A stretch of 64,000 nucleotides of DNA from Biscogniauxia marginata (taxonomy: Eukaryota; Ascomycota; Sordariomycetes; Xylariales; Xylariaceae): contig MU404162.1 of assembly GCA_022695795.1 (NCBI GenBank), positions 1-64,000 on the forward strand. The letters run 5' to 3'. Positions 22,994 through 34,189 of this stretch are shown here, one piece after another. A program made the translations under genes and the position numbers. How positions within the stretch are numbered: position 1 is the stretch's first letter; the number at the start of each line of letters is the position of its first letter. The notes below the pieces were generated by a model that was not told the DNA's origin, did no database searches, and saw only the letters and a program-made list of their open reading frames with translations.

Positions 22994-25900
22994 CCTTGTA
23001 GATGGCTACGATCGAGTGGATTCGAAATCTTGTCGGAAATGAGTAGCAGAAATGATAGAACCAGACACAGCGTCGGGGGTGTGATCGCCAACAAAAAAAA
23101 AAAAAAAAGAGAAAAAAAGGTCGTAATCAGATAGAGATCAAGACTGGGTGGCGGGAGCGTAATGCAAGGCCATAAAGTATTCCGCCTGTTCTCCTTTGGA
23201 AGCCCCTTGGGGTGTCGTTGGCTGTTCTATCGCATACTTTAGATGTCGGGTTCAATCAATTGGAGTCAAGTCGAATTCGGCCGGATAAGCGTACAAAGTG
23301 GGAATAATGGCGTAATTGTTCGGTCGCTGTTCAAATAGCTACTTGTGTTATGTTGGTTGGTTGGTTGTTCGTTTGTTTGTTTTCTGCGCAGTTTGAGCGG
23401 AGAGAAGCGATCAATAGGTCAGTCGTAGACGTGGTTGTCGTGGTGATCGTGGTGATCGTGCGGTGAGAGTTGTGGTGGTGATGGCAGCTGGTAGAGGCGG
23501 CGGGTTGATGTGTTAAGGTAGTGAGGTAAAGGTTGGTGGTGGTGATGATGTGGTGGTAGGTTGTCAAGGGAATTGGGGATGGAGGTTGAACGTTGAGCAG
23601 CGAGCGATGAATGAATGGGTCGTGCCTGCAGGTCAAGGTCGCGAGTCTTTGCGTAGGTACTACTATGTCTAAGTTGGGTCCAGTACCTACATGCTTTCTA
23701 CCTCAACTACCTCAATTACAGTGCCCGTGGTTGCTTTGGCAGGGAGCACGGAACTTGTTAAACCCGATTGGGGCTGGCTCAACCCAATGTACCTTAGATG
23801 ACTTGATACGTCCAATGTGTGTATCTCCTAACACTGCATTCCAGGTCAAGAAGGGCATACTATACTTTGCAATTAGGTACCTCGTCATATTTCTTCCCTT
23901 CTGTCCCCCCACCTCGATTTCGCGCTCTTCCTCCATTTCTCTTGAAATCAACATTGAACATCAGAATTAGACTCACTACCTATTGTGCCCTCGTCTTTCC
24001 AACCAGTCTTTCTGATCAATTTAGGTAAACCCTTGCCTGCCTATCTTTCTGTCTCGCCTGCTACAGGTTCATCCGTGTCGAAAATATCTATCAGCATGGA
24101 AGTCCCTTTACCCCTAGCAGTAGTAGTACTTGTTGTTGTTGTACCATAAATGCGTTCGCTGAGGTGGCTGGGAGCGCGTAAACAACTGAGATTTGGTCTC
24201 GTTCTTAATGTTATTGTGGAGGTTGGCACCAGAGGGCGACACGATGCGAATCGTTTAGCCGAGCGGGCACCTCGCCTGAGCAGGTCAATAACATAACATG
24301 TCGCCTCAGACAGACCTTTATTTCCCCTGTAATTAATTCCACACGTCGAGAACTGCGTGGCCATCGCGGCGGCCCAACCCGCGCGACCTCAAGCACAAAA
24401 CATTGCCGCATACTACCTTTCTAGACGGAAGAGGGACGCGACTCTCTTCACCCTAGTGTAGACAAAAGCGGCTGATGACTTACCTGCGTGGTGGGTTGGT
24501 GGGGTATTTCGCTTCATGTTCCTACGCCAGCGCGACCACATTGTTTATTTTGCTACTGCTCTCAGGGAGACGACGCGCCAAGCAGTATTCCGACTGGCTG
24601 TCGGTCGTCCTTTTCAGGGGTTGGCGTTTGGATCAGCCCCGAGATCTCTAGACCTGATAGGACAGGATTGCGTTCAGCGCGCGTCAAGCATGTAAGTTGT
24701 GTATGCACTAGTATGTCCTGAAAGAAAAAGAAAAACAAGAAACGAAAGACATACCGTAAGTATCTCATCCATCAGTTCCATTAGAATCGCGATCAGCCAC
24801 ACTTCATGTTACTACCTAGCCACTTATGAATCGAGGAAGGTTTTAATTCATTAAAGAGCTCTGCATAGGTAATTAGGTATGTACTCTGTATACCAGGAGG
24901 TTAGCAGATGGACGGACCTACCTCACTCTTGCTACAGCCCGGTACCTACCTACTGGCCCGGAGCATTTCTTTCCCACATGGACCATCTATTTTCCTTTCT
25001 CCTTGATTCAAGTTTTCTTTTTCTTCTTGAATTTCTCCCAATTTCTCCCTGTGTCTCATTTTTTCGCCCTAAGTGTCTCAGGGAACTACTGCGTACACGT
25101 ACATACACAATTATCATAGACTACAGTCTCCTATCCTCATATTCGATTTATTGACATGTGGGACTCATACTCTCTATATAATACCCTTCGAACTAATCAT
25201 TTACATGAAGGAAAAAAACACTCAGTGGGACTAACTTCGTGCTCAACTGCCCATCCTCTAATATGTACCAATTGGTGAGTGGTTATAGTTAGATCTGTGC
25301 ATCATGTGTTTCCGTACACGGTTTCCGAACACGGGCTCGATACGCAACTCAACGATATGCACTTGTCGATACACTAAAGAGCCCTAGGGTACCTATGTAC
25401 AGAACCAGCCGGGAGTGTAGGTGATGTCTAAAGTACTAACTTTGACATGAGACAACATATCCACAACATGTAAACTCTCCGACACCGTCATCCATGATAT
25501 TTCTGTTGGAAAGACAATTCCTTGTTCTCGGCCATAGGCAACTTCTCAAACAATTCAGCACCCAAGATAAAAGACAAAGGCGCTCGCGGTCAAGTCAACG
25601 ACATTTGCCGTGTAGTTACAAGCGCGAAGGCATCGTCGGTCTTACAGCAAGGCCTATGATACCCTTAGGCTTCATCGGGAGTAGATCATACATGGATCCG
25701 CGCCGCCCAAGGACGATCGTTATTATGGAGACTTGAACTAAGCATTCAGACCATCGAGTACTAACTAAGATAAAGTTCGATGGTGGCTACGACGAGCTCT
25801 TCCGGAAACTAGATAAAGCCTCTTCAGTCTTAATGTTATCAATTGTTTGATAATCAAGACAGGGTCATCCAGGCGTTCAGTGCATGGTTCCTGTACTGAT

Positions 25901-26693
25901 TCTTTTAATTGGCCACGGCGCCGGAATTTCTTATCAAATAGGATTCTCAGCCTCGGACTTTCCATCGTGTGCCCAATGTCTAAAGGGTGGTAATGTCCCA
26001 TTACGCACGACCTCCTAGGCCCCCTACCTTGTCCTCCGTGATCGTGGGATACCCGAAGACTACTCCATGATCGTCTTTATAGCCCTTCATCGATTCCTCT
26101 CGTCTCCTAATTAGTTTCGATCTTGACTTGCTTGCCGTCTCGTCAACATCGATCCAAGAATATGGCTGCTTGATATCACTAGCCTAATAGCGACTCGAGA
26201 ACACATGGATTGTATTCAGGGGTAAAATGGCACGGCTCTCGTACCTAAGTAATTTATTGGTATGAGGGCGAGCTCTAGTAAACTTTGAAGAGGATCTTAG
26301 CAACGGCTGTGAATAGGGCCAGATTCTAGTCATAAGAAGCTTGCAAGACGGATCATCAATGCGTAGAAAGGTTATAGTCTCCAGTCTAGTTCCTTTGGTC
26401 TCTCTTCCAGTGTCAAGCCATCCATAAAGTGTATCAGGAGAACCAGGCTCCCTTTCCTCTCTTTCTTCCCTCTTTGCTTTCGGGATACTCTTCATAGTTC
26501 TAATCTAGACACCTACCTCTCGTGGCCTTCCCACCAGTACGTCACGATAGTTGATCTAGACACTAGTGCGAATAAGAACCAACTTCGGAGTGCAGCCACC
26601 TCGTGTAAAATACGGACCTCTCGCCCAAAAAGCAAATCACCAGCTAGTCATCAGCTATCACGGACGATCTTTCGTAGGTTCATAAAAAACGCC
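22994..26693. other. 3.7 kb without a recognisable gene
   Basis: The region lies between the divergent CDH1 and RGS-LOV genes. It holds an A-rich run at about 23090-23120, a GTGGT-type low-complexity stretch at about 23430-23560 (minus-strand Thr/His-rich chance frame), a GTA/GTT repeat near 24115-24145, and CT-rich stretches near 25000-25060. Open frames at 24041-24411, 25494-25736 and 26184-26495 show no domain, convincing splice extension or start context. It may contain long 5' UTRs or non-coding transcripts; the sequence alone does not show them. Confidence 0.5.
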
Positions 26694-29056
26694 ATGTCGC
26701 AGGTTTTAGGGATCGCCCGGCCACGTCACGAACGATATCCCTCGCCACAACCCGAGATTCATGGTCGGCATAGCTCAGCGAGCTTTCGCTCACTAACATC
26801 ATTCCAGGGCGGCGCTGAGGACGAAGGCGGTGCTGAAATCCCGGATATTCCCAGAAGGCGGCTACGTATTTCAACAGCAGTTACGGATAATATCGCTCCT
26901 CCCGCAAACTTCAGAAAATTCAGCACAGCAAATACTAAGCTGTCACCCATGGATTACCGAACTGGCGACCACAGGCGCCCAGCAAGGTGAGCTTGGGGGA
27001 AATAATTTCCCTAGAGATACGTCGAAACATCTGACATGCCTAGTAGTGCTCAGAGCCACGTCGAGCATGATGCTTTTATGGCACAACCGGAACCTGAAGA
27101 ACCCCGGGATTTTGAGACAAGATCGCCTTCAACAGGTCCTAGGAGTATCCTGTCCCGGTCGACGAGATCACGAGCAAACTCCTCTACTTCTTCACTCGTG
27201 CCCACGCATGGCAGCGCTCTACCAGCATTGCAGTCAAAAGGTCCTTTAGACCACGATAGTCTCGAGCCCCTAGCTGAAGAAGAGATCGACCCTGCCTCTT
27301 TCGACCTGGTTGCTCCTACGCATGGATCAAGTTCACAGACCTCGCTGGAAACGCAGTCAGAGCTACTATTTTCTATAGACCACCTCAAGGTGATCTTCGA
27401 TGATCCGCTCTTGTTACAAAGATTTGCAAGCTTCCTCTACGCATCAAGACCAAGCTCGGTGCCACTCCTGATATACTACCTCGACGCCTTGAAAGCCCTG
27501 ACAGCAATCCGTTACGCAAACGCAATCTCCGACGGGTTAGTTCCTATCGAAGGACTCAGGTTCAGCGACGAGACGGCTGTCAAGACGGTCAACGAGTCGC
27601 TACTTGACAAGGCAAACCAAGCATTTGAGGCATTAGCCAGAGAGGACTTGCCGGCATACATCACGTATACTTGGATCCAGACGGTCAGCTTGACTGTCAA
27701 GAGGCGGATCGCAGACACCCTGCCAGTTCATCTCAGAGATCTCTCTGAGGGATTGGCAGAAACGTTCTGCCTGACAGACCCTTCAAGGCCAGATAACCCC
27801 ATCGTATTCGCAAGCGAAGGTATCTGTCTCAGCAACCCCGTCACGTGGTCGTCAAAATACTAATGCGTTCGGCAGAATTTCACAAGACGACTCAATATGG
27901 GATGGGATACGTGCTTGGGCGCAACTGTCGCTTCCTCCAAGGGCCGAAGACCAACCGGAATAGCGTAAGAAGGCTTCGAGAGAAGTTGGAAGCCGGCAAG
28001 GAACACTGCGAGACGTTCCTAAATTACCGACGTGACGGTTCGCCGTTTATGAATCTGCTAATGGTCGCGCCCCTTTACGACAGCCGTGGCGTCGTCCGGT
28101 ATCACATCGGCGCCCAGGTTGACGTCTCGGGCTTAGTCAAAGAATGCGCCGGTCTCGAGTCCTTTGGGCGTCTCGTAGCGCAAAGGTTTGCCGGGTTCGA
28201 AAGCGCAGAAGCAGGAGACGAAAGAGAAAAGGGGGAAGGCAGATATAATAAGGAAGAGGCACAAGAGGGAGGAGGAGGATTAAGCAAGAAGAGCGAGTTC
28301 TGCGCGCTCGCAGAGATGTTCAACCTACAGGAGCTTAAGACGGTCCGGCAGTCTGGCGGTGTTCTGTACCGGACGCGGCAGGAGGAGATGGGCGAAACGG
28401 AACACGGCGGCGCTAACTGGCAAAAGCCCCGCCTGGTGATCCGTGACGACGCGGCGACCGAGCGTCGGAAATCGGACCCTACGCTGCACACCGCGACGAT
28501 GTCGTCCGTGGCTGGGGGCCGCCTCAGCGGTGTATACGAGCATTACCTGTTGGTACGACCACACCCAAGCCTACGCATCCTGTTCGCGTCGCCATCACTA
28601 CGGGTGCCGGGGATACTGCAAAGCAGCTTCCTGGCGCGGATCGGTGGATCTCAGGGTGTACGCGAGGCCATCGAACAAGCCTTCGCCGACGGCAACGGCG
28701 TCACGGCCAAGGTACGCTGGATCACGGGGCGGGGGGACGTCGACAGCAACGGCGCCGGTGGTAAGGGTCGGTGGATTCACTGTACTCCCCTTCTGGGCGC
28801 CAACGGGGCCATCGGCGTCTGGATGGTCGTGCTCGTAGACGACGAGACCGAGGCCGCGCACCGGAGGACCCGCAACGCCCCGCCTGTAGAAGCACATATC
28901 GATAGCAGCCGTCGGAGGCAATTCGATGACGACAACATGAGCCTCGCCAGTTTTGCGGCCGCTGCCAATAGGGTGTTCGACGAGATGCCGGCTCCCCCCG
29001 TCCCCGCGCGTATTCGGCCCGCCAAGGCCTCCTATGAGGATACCGAAGTCGATTAG
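26694..29056 (+). CDS. RGS-LOV blue-light photoreceptor (BcLOV4-like)
   Basis: Three exons, 26694-26986, 27044-27819 and 27876-29056, encode 749 aa. The N-terminal 200 residues are Ser/Pro/Arg-rich and disordered. Residues about 205-335 resemble an RGS domain (LKVIFDDPLLLQRFASFLYASRPS, then LLIYYLDALKALTAIRYANAI). Residues about 345-460 are a LOV domain: NPIVFASEEFHKTT, then GRNCRFLQGP with the photoactive flavin-binding cysteine at about C374, and NYRRDGSPFMNLLMVAPLYD and YHIGAQVDVS. Key LOV residues Asn and Gln around the cysteine are present. The C-terminal region (460-749) is fungal-specific. RGS-LOV proteins such as Botrytis BcLOV4 bind anionic membrane lipids under blue light. The likely role is light-gated membrane recruitment acting on G-protein signalling; GAP activity here is unproven. 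Confidence 0.9.
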
Positions 29057-29264
29057 GGGGCAGAGAGCGCTGACTCGGAATTACTGAGTCTGAATTCCCT
29101 CATCCGGGGAAGCGCTGATGCTGTACGGAATATATTATCCCTACTCACCTGGCAAGTCTCAATGCACTATTGTTTCTCGGTGATGTGATCTACAGTACTC
29201 ACTTACTATTTATAACATGTTTTATAGGCGCGTCGCTCATTTTTCCCTAGGCGCTACGCTGTAA
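29057..29264. other. 3' flank of the RGS-LOV gene
   Basis: Short normal-GC 3' region before AT-rich block 3; nothing recognised beyond a likely 3' UTR. Confidence 0.4.
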
Positions 29265-30350
29265 ATATAGTAATTTAATCATAATATAATTAATTAATTA
29301 AATTACTTAGATTTTCTTTAATAAATATATTTATATTATTATTTATTAAAAATGATTTTTAAACCTATATATATAACGTTGTTTATAAGTTAATAAGTTA
29401 TATAAATAAATAAATAAATAAATTTAATTATTAAAAATTAATATGTTTATTATTATTTTTAAAACATGTAAAATTATAATTATATATAACGTACCATATA
29501 AGCGAGTAAACGAAACAAGCTCGCGAACGAAATGGTTTTTTATATAAAATCGACTTTTTCGAAATTTTATAACTTTACTTATAAAAATCGGAAAAATCTC
29601 AAACCATTTGTTCTAGTTATATAACTATATAGTTTAATTAAAATAAAATTCAAAAAATAAAAAGTGAAATATATAAAGAAATACGTAAAAAGGTCCGTGT
29701 ATTTTATTTTAATTTTAGTTTTTTCGCGTTTTTCTCGCGTCTCTTAAAATTAATTTTTTCGATTTTATTTTTAGTTAAACCTTATAATTATATAATTAAT
29801 AAAAAAGATCTAAGATTTTTACGATTTTTACGCGCAAAGTTATGAATTTTTGAAAAAGTCGATTTTATATAAAAAAATCAAGTGGCTCACTCACTTGTGT
29901 AGCCCACTCGCTTATAAGACACGTTATAATGATTTTAATAATATTAATTATTAATTTCATTTTAATATGATATAAATACTTTTTAATAATTAAAAAATTA
30001 ATATTTATAAAAATTTACTTATAAACTTGTTTTATTTACTTATTTATATAATATATTATAATTTTCATTATAAATAACTTTAATTATATATTTAAATATA
30101 TAAAATGATATAAAATGAATAATAAATAAAAAATTATTATTATTTAATTAAAATTAATAATTTTTATTATATTTTTTTAATTTTAAGTTTTTTAATTTTT
30201 CAATTTATATATAATTATAATAAAATATAATAAAATATAAAACTTATTATTTTAATTTCATTATATTATTAAATTAATTAAATCTTATTTAAATAATATA
30301 AGATAAAATAATAGCGTAAGGAGAATGTGCGTTATGCTTATAAAATACGT
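29265..30350. repeat. AT-rich, RIP-like repeat block 3
   Basis: About 1.1 kb of AT-rich DNA containing a TIR element (29489-29934). The right boundary at 30350 coincides with a transposon-type terminus: the inverted end reads ATACGT and is followed by TA at 30351-30352, after which GC returns to normal. No gene is present. Confidence 0.8.
29489..29934. mobile_element. Palindromic MITE-like element, 446 bp, flanked by TA
   Basis: Second good copy of the element at 487-881. The left end ACGTACCATATAAGCGAG follows TA at 29487-29488, and the right end ACGT precedes TA at 29935-29936. Arms of about 140 bp are inverted relative to each other but more diverged than in the 487-881 copy. The spacer shares a GAAATACGTAAAAAGGTCCG motif with that copy. 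Both ends carry an extra GCGAGTAAACGAAA-like segment missing from the first copy, so at least two subtypes exist. Confidence 0.65.
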
Positions 30351-31028
30351 TATATTGAATGCTGTGGGATATGGAAGGACTAGCTAGACTAAATCTATAT
30401 GGCAAATAAATCTTCGGGGTCTGCGTGTTTGTATTGCTGTCTAGTTGATAATATGGGCAGAGGGGGCTTCTTTCCTTTTCAATATATACCCGTCCCATTC
30501 TCGACTTCTGGTGTACTCTCTGTATCGCTGAAGGTTCTGTTGTTTGGGAAGCAATCCGAGGTTGATATTTTATAATAAGTTGTTGGAATCGCCTGCGTAT
30601 TTATCCCTTCTCATAGGCCATCGATGTATAAACACGACACCACTTTGTAAGGCAGGTTTCTACTCGACCGCAGACTTTGAAGTCTTGACTTTAAGTTCCG
30701 AAGAAACGGCAAGTTTCCTAATAAATGTTCCTTCATTGTTGCCTTGAAGTTTATCCCGGTGACTTTGTAAGAGCATGTTCATCATTGTAAACCATCCTCT
30801 TATCCTCTGAACCGAAATGTCTATCCACGGTAAAACCCCAACATTAACGCCATCTAGGCCTGTGGGTAAAACATCCACTGGGATGCGCACATGACGAGGA
30901 AATTTGAGTGTGTTTGGTGCTGTTGCATACACCGTCCACCTAATAACCAGCATCGTATTATGTATGCCCTCAGTCAAAAATTAAGGAAATATGCTTGCTT
31001 CATATGATTCATGCCCAAACCATAGCCA
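30351..31028. other. Intergenic with one unassigned ORF
   Basis: Normal-GC region between AT-rich block 3 and the 3' end of the coiled-coil gene. A 105-aa minus-strand frame at 30660-30977 is listed separately; nothing else is recognised. Confidence 0.4.
30660..30977 (-). CDS. Hypothetical small ORF, uncertain
   Basis: An open frame of 105 codons whose translation has balanced, protein-like composition (for example PRHVRIPVDVLPTGLDG and GVLPWIDISVQRIRGWF), unlike the simple-composition shadow frames nearby. I recognise no family. There is no obvious upstream exon, and it lies next to a transposon-rich block, so it could be a fragment of a decayed gene or chance. It is included for completeness only. 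Confidence 0.2.
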   Translation of the reverse strand: MTEGIHNTMLVIRWTVYATAPNTLKFPRHVRIPVDVLPTGLDGVNVGVLPWIDISVQRIRGWFTMMNMLLQSHRDKLQGNNEGTFIRKLAVSSELKVKTSKSAVE

Positions 31029-32218
31029 TCAGGCCGACTCAGCCTGAGCCAACAGACGTGCTCTCCAGCCATTACACACCTCCTCAAAACCCCCAACAAC
31101 ATCCCTACAAACGCCAGCGCACTCGCGCTCCTTTAACCTCTCACCCCAGTTACCCCTTGTCAGCCATCTCTCCCCTTCTTCCTTCAGCTCTTCCTCGCGT
31201 CTCATCTCAGCCACCATTTCCTTAGCCGTTCTTAACCGCCTCGTAGCAGTAGTAGTAGTTTGTCGTGACATGTGTAGCGTGTCAGAGAGGTAGTTCAGCG
31301 TTTGTATCAGGTCCGACGTCACGGAATGCAACGCGGCTAGTGCGTCGAAGGCCGAAGTTGCAGGTCGTGGCATGTCGTCTGAGATCGATGTGAGTATCGG
31401 TAAAAGAGAATCTATTGTTTCTAGATCGGGAGGCGGAACAAGTGGCGACAGAAGAGGGAACGTGAGGTTGTGTAGTTGCCGTGTCTGATGTGCTAGATGT
31501 GTTGCTAACGCCGAATGGGCAGTGATGAGCCTGGGATTTGGTTAGAAAAGCTCTTATGATAGTACGTATAGACTATCGCTTACCTCGTGGTGCTTCCCTC
31601 CACACCAGACTGAGACCCTAGATCTCTTAATCCTTCTGTCACCCTCTTAAAAACGCCGTCAAGAGGGCTGCCAGTGGCCTCGGTTCCTCTCCTGGCTAGC
31701 GACTCAACCGCATCAATTTTGGCGACTAGGCTTAGCGGCATACCAGGCGACTCAAGATCGGACTCAGACCCGTATTCACTCCCATCATACGCACTTCCGG
31801 TCCGCCGGTGACCTCGGCCATTTGGGGATGGCACGCTTAAACTGGAGGTCTTGGCTGCTCCTTGTTGTTCAAGCTGACTTGTAACATCAACGCCACTGTC
31901 TCTGATTCCATCGATGGCTTCTCGGTCGTTGCCCTGAGCGTCTTCATCTCCATAGTATTCCTCATCTTCGCCAGATCCCGATAGAGCATCGGCCAGTTCG
32001 TCAGCTAAATTCCCTAGACCATTGTCGCCGCCTCCAGCACTGAGCTCGTTAAGCTCAGACTCGTTCATGCTATTACGCAGGGGTGTCAAGGGGTCTTGGA
32101 AAGAAGACTTGGACTGGCGTCTGGCAATGGGAGACACGTTGGGACTCGAATTCTGGTATGATGTGTCGATAGCGGAAGATTGGCGTGAGTGCCGGGGCGT
32201 GTGCGGTGATCTGGACAT
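31029..32218 (-). CDS. Conserved coiled-coil fungal protein, function unknown
   Basis: Two exons on the minus strand, 32218-31584 and 31530-31029 (GTAAGC donor, CCCAG acceptor), encode 378 aa. The start MSRSPHTPRHSRQSS was preferred to an in-frame upstream Met because the upstream residues resemble leader sequence. Residues 1-170 are Ser-rich and acidic (ELADALSGSGEDEEYYGDED). Residues about 185-378 are helical: SLVAKIDAVESLARRG, LITAHSALATHLAHQTRQLHNLTFPLL, then amphipathic helices to the end. This layout is seen in kinetochore, tether and autophagy scaffold proteins, but I cannot name the family. Splice junction and frame are consistent. Confidence 0.75.
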
Positions 32219-33099
32219 GGTTACAACGCTGATGGAACTCGACGCTTTGAGGCGATGTGGCCGGCAAAAGAGGGAAAATTTTGTAGTTCTACCACAAACA
32301 GTCGGGCCACACACCCAAGGTATTCGTACGTAGGATACAAATGGCAGGCATATATCGGAAACGGAAGCTATCAGTCCTATTTTCGGCGGTAGCCTGAATT
32401 GCTTTTGGGTTGATCGAAATGGCCTGTCTTCTTTGTCGTGGTCGGGACAAGGCGATTTTGATTTGGTTGCTATTATGGGGACGAAAGCACAAGGGTGATG
32501 CAGGCTTTTGGCGATGGATCAAAGTGCGGTAAGATACAGTGAAAGATGCAATAAGATAACAAATAATTTGAGCTATAATCCCAGACGACGCAGGCAACCA
32601 ACGAATTCAAAGTCGGAGACGAGATGCAAAGAATGATGGCGGGTAAGAGAGAAGAGGGATCAGATAATACTATTGATCGTCTATCTTTTATGTATGTACA
32701 ATCATCATTGCAGTCCGTGAAAGTTGAGGAGGAAGAGACATCTTGGAAGGTTAAAGTGACTTGAAATTAGGTGGTATATGGGTTGAAAATAATGCACGGC
32801 CTGACCCTGACGATCGCATTATAGCCGCTCTCATTTTTTTAAGGTTAGGGTAGGCATTACGGAGTACCTACGTATCAAAGTTATGTATAAGGTAGGCCGA
32901 CAGAATTATGCACTTACCAGCATAGATACGTAACATGGATTGCAGACCCCACCATTTTTCGCGTTAAAATAACGAGATACAAAATACATTGGAGGGGTAC
33001 AACATTGGGTCTTCACAAGGTAGCCTACGTGACCACCACCACCACCACCACCACTCGTCGATCTGATCCCGAGACGGGAAGAACTAGAATGCAACAGCC
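32219..33099. promoter_or_regulatory. Divergent promoter region, coiled-coil gene / NatB
   Basis: About 880 bp between divergent genes. It contains a short trinucleotide repeat (CCA/CAC)n at about 33030-33052 just upstream of the NatB gene and an ACCT-type motif near 32865. No other gene is seen. Confidence 0.4.
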
Positions 33100-33760
33100 A
33101 TGACTTCCTTTCGAGCCTTCCGTCCGAGCGATCTAGACAGGTTCTCTAAATGCAATCTCGACCCTCTGACAGAGACGTACGATCTGAGTTTCTATCTCCA
33201 GTACTACTCCAAATGGCCCTCGCTATTCCAAGTCGCCGAGGACGAAGAAGGAAACATCATAGGCTATAGTATGTAAGGGTCTACATTCCACCTGCAGGTA
33301 CAGCTCTGGTCTTGTTGAAAGCAACGTGATCTAATAGAACGGTTCCCTTCTCACAGTCATGGGCAAGACGGAGAGTTCTCCTGACTACCTTCAATATTCC
33401 GAGCACGCCCTGCCGTGGCATGCTCACATCACCGCTTTGACTGTCGCTCCCGAGGCCCGTCGCTTAGGAATCGGCAAGGTTCTCACCGAAAAGCTTGAGG
33501 CTAGTGCCGATGCTGCCAACACCTGGTTTGTCGACTTATTCGTACGCAAAAGCAACGATAATGCTATAGGGTTTTACGAGAGCATGGGCTACAGCGTCTA
33601 TCGTGTAGTCAAGGATTACTATGGCGATAACGTTAATGATCCCTCCGCACACGGCGAGGATGCCTACGACATGCGTAAGCCTATGAAGCGAGACAAGACG
33701 CTCAAGCACATTCGGGACGACGGAAGAAAATATGAGGTTCAGCCTAACGACGTTTTCTAA
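33100..33760 (+). CDS. NAA20: NatB N-terminal acetyltransferase catalytic subunit
   Basis: Two exons, 33100-33268 and 33357-33760 (GTATGT donor, CACAG acceptor), encode 190 aa. The start MTSFRAFRPSDLDRFSKCNLDPLTETY and FYLQYYSKWPSLFQVAE are characteristic of Naa20/Nat3. The GNAT acetyl-CoA loop is RRLGIG within LTVAPEARRLGIGKVLTEKLE. The block FVDLFVRKSNDNAIGFYESMGYSVYR and the C-terminal EDAYDMRKPMKRD complete the family pattern. With Naa25 it acetylates nascent proteins starting Met-Asp, Met-Glu, Met-Asn or Met-Gln at the ribosome. Length is normal. Confidence 0.95.
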
Positions 33761-33797
33761 AAGCTTTGGTGGCTTATTGTAGAACTATGCGAACAGT

Positions 33798-34120
33798 TTA
33801 TATGGGCCCATCGACAGAGTACACGCTGCCGCTTACACACTTGTTCTCGGGGCCCAGAAGAAAGGCAATCACATTGCTTTACTCTTCAACACGTTCCCTG
33901 TCGCTGCAAAGCAGCTGTGTCGTCGAAAGGCGCTTCCGATGACCGGTTGTGAATCTTCCAGGCTTTCTCCATCAGGGTTGTAGATGGTTCCGGGGCAACC
34001 GCGTTCAATCGTACTTCTCAAACACCACTCTCTTTAGCTGCGTCCTTGGTCAGACCTATCACACCGTGTTTGCTTGCGTCATAAGCTCCGTGCTTGGCGA
34101 AACCTAACCCGATGGATGGT
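33798..34120 (-). pseudogene. Short-chain dehydrogenase/reductase (SDR) relic
   Basis: The minus strand encodes the C-terminal half of a classical SDR with disabling lesions. Reading from about 34120: GFAKHGAYDASKHGVIGLTK carries the catalytic Tyr-x3-Lys (YDASK). Then AAKESG is followed by an in-frame TGA where the family has arginine-rich residues. The same frame continues RLNAVAP, LMEKAWKIHN, SSEAPFDDTAALQRQGT. The frame then shifts, with a further stop, to IAFLLGPENKCVSGSVYSVDG and a final stop at 33798-33800. The N-terminal Rossmann half with TGxxxGxG is missing; the relic ends near an AT-rich island. CGA-to-TGA-type changes fit RIP-like decay. The substrate is unknown. Confidence 0.8.
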
Positions 34121-34189
34121 CAGCCCTGCCAACTACTAGGAGCCAGTCCTGGCCTGTTAGATACTCTGCAGCTCGTGAATAAAGGAAAT

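Noticed and set aside
23331..23636. Thr/His-rich 101-codon minus-strand frame
   Set aside because: Produced by a GTGGT-type low-complexity stretch; no start context, domain or splice extension.
24041..24411. Overlapping minus-strand frames of 107 and 66 codons
   Set aside because: No recognisable motif, and the two frames conflict; treated as chance.
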